Below are positions 16,711 through 25,408 of a DNA stretch of 64,000 nt, in pieces; position 1 is the first letter of the stretch; each line of letters begins with the position of its first letter. Both the position numbers and the translations under genes were made by a program. The notes below the pieces were generated by a model. The model did not search any database and was not told the origin of the DNA. It was given only the letters and a program-made list of their open reading frames with translations. This stretch comes from Sphingobacterium bambusae (GTDB taxonomy: Bacteria; Bacteroidota; Bacteroidia; Sphingobacteriales; Sphingobacteriaceae). Where the stretch lies: assembly GCF_033955345.1 (NCBI RefSeq), contig NZ_CP138332.1, positions 1,860,001 to 1,924,000 of the forward strand. Direction: 5' to 3'.

Positions 16711-17742
16711 TCATTTATAGATAGCGACCTCTACTTGTCCATCGGCAGTGATTTTACCACGGTACATCCCAGCAGTGTTAAAGGGCATAGCCACTTGTCC
16801 GTCTTTATTCAATACAATCATGCCACCATCGCCTCCTAGCGCCTCGATCTTGTCGACAACAGCTTGTGCTGCCTGCATTAGTGGAAGCTTTGTATATGCA
16901 ACAATCGCAGCTACATCATAAGCGGCAACCGATCGGATAAAATACTCACCCCAACCGGTACAGGAGATGGCTACCTGATCGTTAGCGTAATTGCCGGCAC
17001 CAATGATGGGCGAGTCACCAACTCGGCCATATTTCTTATTGGTCATTCCTCCTGTTGATGTACCGGCTGCCAAAGCGCCTTGTTGATCCAAGGCTACGCA
17101 GCCCACCGTACCGAACTTCTCATCTACATATTTCTTGTTGTTGCTCTGTTTATCATCATGATCCAAGGCTGTAGATTCTTTGTCTCTTTCTAAGATTTTC
17201 TGTAGTGCTTCCCAGCGGGGCTTTGTCCAAAAATATGAAGGATCAACCAATACTATTCCTTTCGATGAAGCGAACTCTTCGGCTCCTTTTCCCACCATCA
17301 TTACATGCTCCGACTGCTCCATTACGGCTTTTGCCGCGGTGATGGGGTTTCTAATGCTGTGCACGCCTGCTACGGATCCAGCTTGCAGGGTTTTACCATT
17401 CATAATCGATGCATCCATTTCGTTTTCACCATGGTGGTTAAAAACCGCTCCTTTGCCGGCGTTAAACAAAGGAGAATCTTCCATAATTTGGATGGCCGCG
17501 CTTACCGCCTCCACGCTCGTCCCTCCTGTTTGCAGTACGCGATAGCCTTCTTTTAGGGATTTTGTCAATTCGGCAACATAAGCGCGCTCCAAAGAATCGT
17601 TCATATTCTTTTTCAAAATCGTGCCCGCTCCGCCATGTATGGCTAAGACATAACGTTTCGAATTAGATTGCTGGGCGAAGCTAAATAGCGATAGGCTCAT
17701 CAACAACATACAGATGCGTAAAGTAAGGCTCATGTTCATCAT
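16711..17742 (-). CDS. Isoaspartyl peptidase / L-asparaginase, exported
   Basis: A 343-residue N-terminal-nucleophile hydrolase of the plant-type asparaginase (T2) family, which removes isoaspartyl residues from peptides and hydrolyses asparagine. A signal peptide (about 1-23, ending SFA) sends it to the periplasm. AIHGGAG at 34-40 is the family start motif. Autocleavage would occur between Gly211 and Thr212 in EKFGTVGCVALD, exposing the catalytic threonine; the substrate loop TSTGGM follows. The 30-residue linker before the cleavage site is normal. It lies after the terminator of the GH30 locus and is probably an independent gene. Confidence 0.93.
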   Translation of the reverse strand: MMNMSLTLRICMLLMSLSLFSFAQQSNSKRYVLAIHGGAGTILKKNMNDSLERAYVAELTKSLKEGYRVLQTGGTSVEAVSAAIQIMEDSPLFNAGKGAVFNHHGENEMDASIMNGKTLQAGSVAGVHSIRNPITAAKAVMEQSEHVMMVGKGAEEFASSKGIVLVDPSYFWTKPRWEALQKILERDKESTALDHDDKQSNNKKYVDEKFGTVGCVALDQQGALAAGTSTGGMTNKKYGRVGDSPIIGAGNYANDQVAISCTGWGEYFIRSVAAYDVAAIVAYTKLPLMQAAQAVVDKIEALGGDGGMIVLNKDGQVAMPFNTAGMYRGKITADGQVEVAIYK

Positions 17743-17794
17743 GGGAAATTTTGTTCAGTGCGCCTCAAGGTACAGATTTATCGGGGAACAAAAA

Positions 17795-17817
17795 AGCCGG
17801 GCTGCGATAGCCCGGCT
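17795..17817 (-). terminator. Terminator of the susC-susD-GH30 transcript
   Basis: AGCCGGGCT and AGCCCGGCT form a 9-bp G+C-rich stem with a short loop; read on the minus strand it is followed by six T. It lies about 32 bp after the last gene of the locus. Confidence 0.85.
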
Positions 17818-17849
17818 CCTAGTGTTTGTTGTTTAGATTTTTATACCTA

Positions 17850-19178
17850 TTACTTACGTTCTACGTTGAGTACAGCTTGATCATTGCCCGCGGAGAGGTC
17901 AACCGTTAACACATAAGTAGCGCCATCAACCAACTGTCTGCCCGTTACAATACCCAAGTTACCGGGGTCTCGACCGTTAGATCCGTTTCCGACTAGAATA
18001 AGGTCGCTGCTCGTTGATAGCCCGTCGTTTTTAAACTCCCCGCCCCAACCCTTCTGATGGAAAAACTTGAAGTTGATGCTGTTTGTCGCGATCTGTTGGC
18101 CGGCAACCAAGGTTATACGATACTTCTTGCCACCTATAGGTGCCAAACATAAAGCCTTCTCGGTGGTCCACCCCACTTGGTTACCCAAGTTGGGTTTCCC
18201 CACACCTTCTCCAATAATCCATATGGCACCGGTACCGTCGGCGTTTAGTGTAGCTAAATTATCTCCCGTCATCGCTTCCACAATAAAGTAGTGACGATCA
18301 AAATCTGCGGTGACACGGTATTTACCTGGAGCCGCATTAAAACGGATCTGTCCATTTTCACGGATTATGAAATCCGTATCTAGCCACCAGTCGTCCAATG
18401 CCGGAAAATCGGTAAATATCATCTCCTGATTCGCGGTAAGTGTGAGATCCGCTGTATAGTGGTTATCATCAAGCATACGCATTTCTACGCCATTCAGCAT
18501 ATAACTTTGAAAAGGATCTGCTTGGTAAGTCAACGTGTTGAACGAAATACTGTACTCGCCCGGTGACAGGTAAGAAAACGGAATCTGCTGGGTGCTACCT
18601 TGCGTAACCGCTTCATTCTCCCATCCGAAATTCAAGACATTCCCATTCGCCCCAAATGCAGGCGCCTGAATGTAGCCCCTCACTTTTTGTGGCAGCTCTT
18701 TGGTGATGCTATACTGGTTGTTACCTACACGATCTAAGCGAATAGTTTCCGAATCTGCAATCAAATTCAGGTAAGGGAAATCAGGTCTCGACAGGGCGAG
18801 TTCTTTCATTTCTTCCACCTTAACCATACCCACATTTTCGAGTACAAAGCGCAGTTCTGCGGTTCCATTTGGGATATCTTTGTAGAAAGGAACAAAAATT
18901 TTCGCATTATAATTGCCGTAGCTTTTAGTCCGGATAATTTTTTCGGAAACTTTGTCGCCGCTGAAATACAGCTGAACTTTCAGTGTAGATAGCTCCGTCC
19001 CATCGTCCGCTACGGCCACGCGAAAGCTTAGGCTATCGCCGAAATATGCATTATCTGCAACCTCGTCCACCGTTAGGCTCGGGCTGCCTCCGCCCAATGG
19101 ATAGCGGTATTCTTCTTTACAAGCCCAAACGGATGTCATGCCTAGGAACAGCATGATATAGTGTATTAACTTTTTCAT
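17850..19178 (-). CDS. SusE/SusF-like surface lipoprotein of the GH30 locus
   Basis: A 442-residue predicted outer-membrane lipoprotein (lipobox VWAC, Cys20). It has an N-terminal Ig-like domain (about 30-140), middle beta-rich domains and a C-terminal region of about 130 residues beginning near IWIIGEGVGKP, which resembles the starch-binding-like repeats of SusE/SusF and related surface glycan-binding proteins. In the prototype systems such proteins hold polysaccharide at the surface next to SusCD. The start codon overlaps the stop of the GH30 gene by 1 bp, so the two are translationally coupled. I do not assign a DUF number with confidence. Confidence 0.75.
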   Translation of the reverse strand: MKKLIHYIMLFLGMTSVWACKEEYRYPLGGGSPSLTVDEVADNAYFGDSLSFRVAVADDGTELSTLKVQLYFSGDKVSEKIIRTKSYGNYNAKIFVPFYKDIPNGTAELRFVLENVGMVKVEEMKELALSRPDFPYLNLIADSETIRLDRVGNNQYSITKELPQKVRGYIQAPAFGANGNVLNFGWENEAVTQGSTQQIPFSYLSPGEYSISFNTLTYQADPFQSYMLNGVEMRMLDDNHYTADLTLTANQEMIFTDFPALDDWWLDTDFIIRENGQIRFNAAPGKYRVTADFDRHYFIVEAMTGDNLATLNADGTGAIWIIGEGVGKPNLGNQVGWTTEKALCLAPIGGKKYRITLVAGQQIATNSINFKFFHQKGWGGEFKNDGLSTSSDLILVGNGSNGRDPGNLGIVTGRQLVDGATYVLTVDLSAGNDQAVLNVERK

Positions 19179-20668
19179 TATTTCCAGGTATAAGAGACGA
19201 CAGATTGTGCAGGAATATCATAACTAAAGTATTTACTACCGTCCGTAAATGTTATCCGCGTATTTTTCGTTTGCTCATTGGCCAACACCACAGCATAGCT
19301 ATTATCAGGATTCTTGAATGCGGATAGTACTACGCCCTGCTCCGTAAAACCTTCGGTACCGATACGTACCGCCCCCGGCTTCACCACAGAAGAAAGGTGG
19401 CCGATAACAAAGTAATGGGAGTTTTTCGTGATGGTTTTATAGTCCGACATGTTGATATCCACGGCACCAAAACAGGTTTGACATCCACCTTCGCGATTGG
19501 GGCCACGCTCTGAATCTAGCATCAGGTTCCATACGATCACTGCACGGCTCCAATTATTTACCGTTCCTAAAGCCACCTCTTTCATATCCTCCAACAGGCG
19601 TCTGCCTAGATTTTGACCGGTATTCCACGTTCCGATAGAGGTTTCCGTAAAAATCAACTCTTTCTCGGGTGCTTTTCCGTGAATATCCAATAATTCCGCC
19701 TTATCGCCTCCGTAATTGTGGTATGCGGCACCCGCAAAGTAAGAGGCAGCTTTTGCATCTTCGTAAATCTTCACCGGATAATCGTCTTGGCTACTCATAT
19801 TGTCATAGTTGTAGTTGTGGTCGAACGCATAAATCTTGGTACGCAGCCCCGCTTGTTGTAACTTTGGTCCCAGCGCATCACGCACGAAATCACGCTGTTC
19901 ATTCCAGTACATGAACATTGAAGCTGAATTCCCCGCATTGAGCGGTTCATTCTGTGGTGTAACAGCATGAATAGCAATTCCCGCCGCTTGCATCGCTTGA
20001 ATCCATTTTACAAAGTATGTCGCATAATCCTGATAAAATTTGGGATTTAGGTGCCCGCCTGTCCAGGAATCGTAGGGTGCTAGATTGGTTAAGTCGGCCA
20101 CTTTCATCCATTTGGGTGCTGTCCATGGCGATCCCAATATTTTAATATTCGGATTTATCGCCAAGATTTCCTTCAAAATAGGAATCACGTATTTTGTTTC
20201 TTCCTCCTGTAATGCAAAATTAGCGATGCCTTCTTGATCATTGAGCGTGTATTCGCTCAGCGAGAAGTCGGAGCAACCAATAGCAATCCGGATATAGCTT
20301 TGCCCCATTCCATCGGTAACGCTAAATGTTTCTTGGAGAAACTTTGTACGATCCGCCTGTGTCATCTTTAACAAATTGTAGGCCGTCGATCCAGTGATTG
20401 CCGAACCAAAACCGTCCATTGTCTGGTAGCGCTGTTGTTCATTCAAACGAATAGTCCGCGGAGACATATTTGCCCCACTACCAAAGTCAACAAAGGACTT
20501 TTTAAACTGCTGCGTACGTGCGGCGGTAGTGGTGTAGATCGTCACATCACCTGTTTGTTTGCCCGGTGGCGGCTCCGGCACAGCCTCTGATTGGCCGCTA
20601 GAACCGCAGGCCATCACCATTAAACTGAATAAACTACTGAAGAGTATCGTTTTCTTTAAATTTTCCAT
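19178..20668 (-). CDS. GH30-family glucan hydrolase lipoprotein
   Basis: A 496-residue exported lipoprotein (lipobox VMAC, Cys21) with a (beta/alpha)8 barrel of glycoside hydrolase family 30. The acid/base is Glu241 in TPQNEPLN and the nucleophile Glu342 in LIFTETSIGTW. The start MDGFGSAITGSTAYNLLK and the barrel-closing C-terminal beta-sandwich are both present, so the enzyme is complete. GH30 includes glucosylceramidases and beta-1,6-glucanases; in a SusCD locus of a Bacteroidota the subfamily 3 activity (beta-1,6-glucan) is most likely, but this is inference. It lies between susD and the surface lipoprotein in one transcript. Confidence 0.9.
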   Translation of the reverse strand: MENLKKTILFSSLFSLMVMACGSSGQSEAVPEPPPGKQTGDVTIYTTTAARTQQFKKSFVDFGSGANMSPRTIRLNEQQRYQTMDGFGSAITGSTAYNLLKMTQADRTKFLQETFSVTDGMGQSYIRIAIGCSDFSLSEYTLNDQEGIANFALQEEETKYVIPILKEILAINPNIKILGSPWTAPKWMKVADLTNLAPYDSWTGGHLNPKFYQDYATYFVKWIQAMQAAGIAIHAVTPQNEPLNAGNSASMFMYWNEQRDFVRDALGPKLQQAGLRTKIYAFDHNYNYDNMSSQDDYPVKIYEDAKAASYFAGAAYHNYGGDKAELLDIHGKAPEKELIFTETSIGTWNTGQNLGRRLLEDMKEVALGTVNNWSRAVIVWNLMLDSERGPNREGGCQTCFGAVDINMSDYKTITKNSHYFVIGHLSSVVKPGAVRIGTEGFTEQGVVLSAFKNPDNSYAVVLANEQTKNTRITFTDGSKYFSYDIPAQSVVSYTWK

Positions 20669-20693
20669 TTGAATAAATTGGTTGTTAAGTGGA

Positions 20694-22220
20694 CTAGTAG
20701 CCCAAGTTTTGCTTTAAGTTCGGATTTTGATCGAGGATGCTTTGTGGTATAGGCATACGGTACGAAAAGTTGGTAAACGGATACACCTGCGTACGGCGTC
20801 CACTATCTTTCGCATATACAGCATTCATGACAGGTTCTACCCTATCCAATCGCACCAGATCAAACCAGCGGTGCCCTTCAAAGGCCAGTTCTAGGCGTCG
20901 CTCTTTAAGAAGCGCGTCCAACAAGGCCGTGCGGTTGCCGCGGGTGGCGGATGACAATCTCGCTAATTTGGCTCTGACGCGTACCTGATCGATGATATCC
21001 GCTGCGGCATTAAGATCGCCGCCTTCCCGCTGTATCAAGGCTTCAGCTTTCAATAGCAAAATATCCGCGTAACGGTATTTGATGATGCTATTTACCGCTG
21101 AGCGAATTTTATACATAAACGGGTAGTTGCTTGCCGGGTAATAGTTGCTCCAACTTGTTTGGTAGTACACCACCGACTGCGCAAACCGCACTTCATCCCC
21201 TTCCTGTTGAAAGGTATTAATCAAGTCACGGGATGGTGTAACCCATTTAGCCCAGGTAAAATTAGAATTGTAGTTGGTGAGGTCGCGTCCAAACATCCAA
21301 GTAACCCAATTGCCATTTCCTGCAAAAAACTGACCTTCCAAGATAGATTCTTGTGTGTTTCGTTTTTTTGCATCCGTATTGTTATCGTTCATACCGAAGA
21401 GGTTGCTAAAATCTTCTTCCAATGCAAAGCCATCAGCGGCAAGTTCATCGGCATATTGGATAACCTTTCCGTAGTCACGCAACGGTTTCTCCGCATACAC
21501 CTTTGCCAACACCGCGCGTGCCACCGATTTACTAAAGATAGTCTTGTTGGCCGTATTGTTGGACGGAGCATCGGGAATGGCTTCTAGTAAGTCTTTTTGT
21601 ATCTGTTCATACACCTCCTTTTCGCTACTTTGCATCGGGAAGTAAGAGGGATAGACCTCCTCGATATTCTCCGAGGTAATATCTCTAGCTACCGTGGTGA
21701 CCAAAGGCACATCGCCCCAAAGCCGAACCATATCGAAATACACCAATGCACGAAATATTTTCGCTTCCGCTTTGTATTGGCGACGTTCATTGGTTGTCAA
21801 GCTGTTGTCATTTACAGAATCGACATATTGCACCATTTTGTTGGCCAGTGCTACATCTTCCATATAGCGGCTCCAGTCGCGTGCAAGCACCGAATTTGAT
21901 CCCTCAATCGAGTTGTTCTCGAATGGCAACACCTCAGCCCCCGTTGTGCCAGCATAGGCATTATCGGCATGCGCATCCCCAACCAGCAACAGGTCAAGAT
22001 ACCAATGCTCTTGTCTATTCCGTATCTGGTCGTACATGGCTTGACGATGACTGAGCACGGATGCTTTATCTTTAAAAGCTACATATTCACCGGCCTCATT
22101 GATCCCTTCCGTCACATCAGAGAATGAATCCAAGGGATCGCGTACAAGTGAACAACTCTGTAGGCAAGAAACAATTCCTACCCATACTATGCAATAATTA
22201 AAATATCTTTTCATGTTCAT
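20694..22220 (-). CDS. SusD/RagB-family glycan-binding lipoprotein
   Basis: A 508-residue outer-membrane lipoprotein (lipobox LQSC, Cys23) that caps its SusC partner and helps load oligosaccharide. The N-terminal helical TPR-like region contains AKIFRALVYFDMVRLWGDVP, characteristic of SusD proteins, and the C-terminal part has RRLELAFEGHRWFDLVRLD and the final DQNPNLKQN. It starts 10 bp after the end of susC. Together they form the import complex of the GH30 locus. Confidence 0.95.
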   Translation of the reverse strand: MNMKRYFNYCIVWVGIVSCLQSCSLVRDPLDSFSDVTEGINEAGEYVAFKDKASVLSHRQAMYDQIRNRQEHWYLDLLLVGDAHADNAYAGTTGAEVLPFENNSIEGSNSVLARDWSRYMEDVALANKMVQYVDSVNDNSLTTNERRQYKAEAKIFRALVYFDMVRLWGDVPLVTTVARDITSENIEEVYPSYFPMQSSEKEVYEQIQKDLLEAIPDAPSNNTANKTIFSKSVARAVLAKVYAEKPLRDYGKVIQYADELAADGFALEEDFSNLFGMNDNNTDAKKRNTQESILEGQFFAGNGNWVTWMFGRDLTNYNSNFTWAKWVTPSRDLINTFQQEGDEVRFAQSVVYYQTSWSNYYPASNYPFMYKIRSAVNSIIKYRYADILLLKAEALIQREGGDLNAAADIIDQVRVRAKLARLSSATRGNRTALLDALLKERRLELAFEGHRWFDLVRLDRVEPVMNAVYAKDSGRRTQVYPFTNFSYRMPIPQSILDQNPNLKQNLGY

Positions 22221-22230
22221 CAGATTACGG

Positions 22231-25209
22231 TTAAAACTCCAGATTTAATCCTACCACAAAAGAGCGATTCTGCGGGTATGTGCCCCAATCGATGCCCTGC
22301 ACACTACCACTATTACCCCATTGGTTAACTTCAGGATCAAAACCTGTATATTTCGTAAAGGTCAACAAGTTGCTGGCCGATATAAAAGGCTGCAAACGGC
22401 GAATACCCACATTGGACAACCGTGCCGTCTTCACATCGTAAGACAAGGAAATATTCTTTACCCGCAGGAAGCTACCGTCTTCCACAAAGTAGCTAGAGTT
22501 TTTCAGGTCAAAACCTGCTTTCGGGATACTCGTCTGCTGCCCCGGTACACGCCAACGATCGAGCACGCGTATCGATTGATTTTTACCATCATACATTCCT
22601 TCAGTTTCCATCCGTGAAGCATTGTAGATATCATTACCATAAGATCCTTGCAAGAAAACACTGAGATTAAAACCCTTGTAGGACAAGTTATTCGTGAGGC
22701 CGAATATAAAGTCAGGATTAGGGTCGCCGATATAGGTCCTGTCTGACGAGGAAACGCGTCCATCGCCATTTACATCGCGGTAGCGGAGTTCGCCCGTCTC
22801 GGGATCCACGCCATCACTGATGTACCCAAAGAATCCACCTAGCGATCGGCCGGGCTCATTTCGAACGACATTATCGTCTACAAAATCAGATGTACGTGCG
22901 GTGCTGTAGATTCTTTGCAGTTCCAAATTCGTCAGTCGATTCCGATTGAAGGAAATATTAAAGTCCGTAGACCACAGAAATTCGCGCACTAGATTTTTAC
23001 TACTCACATTCAGCTCGAGTCCTTTGTTAGTCATTACCCCTTCATTACGCATGATAGAACCCGATATGTTTGCTCCTGCTGGCACGGTTGCTGTCATGAG
23101 CATATCCGTCGTTTTTTTATGGTAATAGTCCAAGTTGACGGTCAGTCGGCTGGCAAATGCCGTAAAATCAACACCAATATTGCTTTGCGTTGTGGTTTCC
23201 CAACGTAGATCTCGTGTACGCAGATTTCCATTAATGGAGGTCACAGGCAATGCGTTTTCCTGCCCTGTTACAAACCAAGCAACCCGTGTAACATTGTACA
23301 TCTGCAGGTAAGCATAGTCTGATAACCCGGATTGGTTTCCTGTTTGTCCCCACCCACCACGGATCTTCAGATCATTTATCCATGATACGTCCGACAAGAA
23401 GTCCTCCGAAGAAAGGCGCCACGCGGCAGAAACCGAGGGAAAAACACCCCAACGATAATCTGGGTGGAGCTTTGAAGAGCCATCACCACGCAAATTAGCG
23501 GTCACTAAATACTTTCCATCGAAATTGTATGATGCACGCCCAAATAAAGACATAATCGCCCAATCGGATGCACCGCTACCGGTACCTGTCCACGAAATCT
23601 TATTGGCTACATTTAACGTCTCAATCAGGTCATTCCTAAAATGCGAACCATTGATCCAGCTGTTGGTATAATCGGACGCCGTCCACGATGTTCCCCCCAT
23701 AAGGTCGATACCGTGTCGCCCCCACTGCTTTTTATAGTTTAGCACATTGTCGAAGGTCAACACCGTATTCATATTACGGTTATCAGAAGCTTCGCCATAT
23801 TGCGTCCTCCCCCAAGTTGTAGAAAGTGGATCCAAGAATGTAGTTGCCAAACCGTTCCGACGATCGAGCGCTAGCATGCTCTTAAATGTCAAATCAGGCG
23901 TAAAGGTTAGCATTGCGCTTCCTGAAGCGATCAAGCGATTTTCGCGTCCTTTGTTATTCTTCGTCCTTGCTATATTCTCCAATGGGCTGCTGATATTGAC
24001 GCCGTAGAAGTCCGTATAATACTGTCCCGGAAAATCAGGATCCCAAATGGCGCCATAGGTCGGTGTGTTTATCGCGGACAGGACTACCCCACCACGATTC
24101 GCTCCATTTCCCGTATTGATGCCATTGCGGATATCATCGGTATACGCAATATTAGCGGTTACCTTCAGCCATTTGCGCACGTCGTTCTCGACGTTTGCGC
24201 GGAAGTTGTAGCGACGGTAAAACGAAGAATTAATAACCCCGGATTCATCGAGGTAGCCCCCCGACAGGAAATAGCGTAGTTTCTCTGTTCCGTCAGAGAT
24301 AGAAAGCTGGTAATTCTGCATCAATCCTTTTGTGAAGGTTTCATCAAACCACTTTGTACGGTCAGGTAGTCCTTCTGGAAGACTTACCAAACCTATTTCA
24401 TCTTGCAGCTCTTTGTATTGTGCTGCGTTGAGCGATTCCAATGTATTGGCGACACTGTTTTGTGTTAGTTGTCCATTGAGTGAGATTTTCGCATCGCCTG
24501 ATTTACCCTGTTTTGTGGTAATCAAAACGACACCATTGGCTGCACGTGAGCCATAGATCGCCGCCGAAGAGGCGTCTTTCAATACCTGAATATCGGCCAT
24601 GTCATTTGGCGACAGAAAATTGATATTATCCACAGGCACGCCGTCAACCACATAAAGCGGGTTGTTGCTGGCGTTGAATGAGGTTGTTCCGCGGATGCGG
24701 ATGGAGGTTTCGCCGCCCGGCGCACCATTGGGCTGTATCACGGAAACACCGGCAGCCCTTCCTTGCAAAGCTTGTCCGGCAGACACAATGGGACGTTGGT
24801 TAAGATCTTCCAGCGACACACTGGAGATCGCGGTGGTCACATCCTTGCGTTTCACCGATCCATATCCAATCACGACAACATCCTCTAGGGCAGAGCTATT
24901 GGATTGCATCATGATGGCTATGCTTTCGCTTTGCACCGTTGCCGTAGCTGTTTCGTAGCCAATATAGGATATTGACAGTTCCGCTCCACGGGCCACATTT
25001 GCCAGTGTAAAATGACCATCCACATCGGTGGAGGTTACGTTGCTCGTTCCCTTCCAGGAAACTGTTGCCCCGACGATAGGCGCATTGGTTTGTCCATCTT
25101 TCACCGTCCCTCGTAAGGAAACGATTGTTTGTGCCCGCAAGGAAAAGACTTGCAGCAGCAAAAAAACGAAGAGAAAAATAGGACGCGTCATTCTTGTAGA
25201 AAATGCCAT
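22231..25209 (-). CDS. SusC/RagA-family TonB-dependent outer-membrane transporter
   Basis: A 992-residue TonB-dependent transporter that pulls oligosaccharides across the outer membrane. A signal peptide (ending SLRA) leads to a carboxypeptidase-regulatory-like domain (about residues 25-105), the plug with DVVVIGYGSVKRKDVT and the SusC signature around NPLYVVDGVPVDNI, and a 22-strand barrel ending in Phe (VVGLNLEF). The ATG at 25209 is preferred to the GTG at 25251: it gives a normal signal peptide and leaves a 50-nt leader from the promoter at 25267-25274. There is no N-terminal anti-sigma-interacting extension, so control is likely by the adjacent DUF6377 protein. Confidence 0.94.
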   Translation of the reverse strand: MAFSTRMTRPIFLFVFLLLQVFSLRAQTIVSLRGTVKDGQTNAPIVGATVSWKGTSNVTSTDVDGHFTLANVARGAELSISYIGYETATATVQSESIAIMMQSNSSALEDVVVIGYGSVKRKDVTTAISSVSLEDLNQRPIVSAGQALQGRAAGVSVIQPNGAPGGETSIRIRGTTSFNASNNPLYVVDGVPVDNINFLSPNDMADIQVLKDASSAAIYGSRAANGVVLITTKQGKSGDAKISLNGQLTQNSVANTLESLNAAQYKELQDEIGLVSLPEGLPDRTKWFDETFTKGLMQNYQLSISDGTEKLRYFLSGGYLDESGVINSSFYRRYNFRANVENDVRKWLKVTANIAYTDDIRNGINTGNGANRGGVVLSAINTPTYGAIWDPDFPGQYYTDFYGVNISSPLENIARTKNNKGRENRLIASGSAMLTFTPDLTFKSMLALDRRNGLATTFLDPLSTTWGRTQYGEASDNRNMNTVLTFDNVLNYKKQWGRHGIDLMGGTSWTASDYTNSWINGSHFRNDLIETLNVANKISWTGTGSGASDWAIMSLFGRASYNFDGKYLVTANLRGDGSSKLHPDYRWGVFPSVSAAWRLSSEDFLSDVSWINDLKIRGGWGQTGNQSGLSDYAYLQMYNVTRVAWFVTGQENALPVTSINGNLRTRDLRWETTTQSNIGVDFTAFASRLTVNLDYYHKKTTDMLMTATVPAGANISGSIMRNEGVMTNKGLELNVSSKNLVREFLWSTDFNISFNRNRLTNLELQRIYSTARTSDFVDDNVVRNEPGRSLGGFFGYISDGVDPETGELRYRDVNGDGRVSSSDRTYIGDPNPDFIFGLTNNLSYKGFNLSVFLQGSYGNDIYNASRMETEGMYDGKNQSIRVLDRWRVPGQQTSIPKAGFDLKNSSYFVEDGSFLRVKNISLSYDVKTARLSNVGIRRLQPFISASNLLTFTKYTGFDPEVNQWGNSGSVQGIDWGTYPQNRSFVVGLNLEF

Positions 25210-25266
25210 AGGTCTTATAATTTGATCTTTTTGTGGATTATAATTGTTCACCCCGAAGGGCTATGA

Positions 25267-25274
25267 CAAAGTTA
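25267..25274 (-). promoter_or_regulatory. Predicted promoter of the susC-susD-GH30 operon
   Basis: TAACTTTG on the minus strand matches TAnnTTTG, 58 bp upstream of the susC ATG. The region between 25275 and the DUF6377 stop at 25409 is A/T-rich and may hold the binding site of the regulator; no clear repeat was seen. Confidence 0.55.
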
Positions 25275-25408
25275 GTACGGTAGACGGGAAAAAGATTACC
25301 TAGAAAGCGTCGTCGACAGGAAAAGTAAACGGTATAACAAATTAAAAAACTGAAAATAAGCAAATTACATAATAAAGAGGAAAGACAAAAAGTAACCAGA
25401 ATGATCGG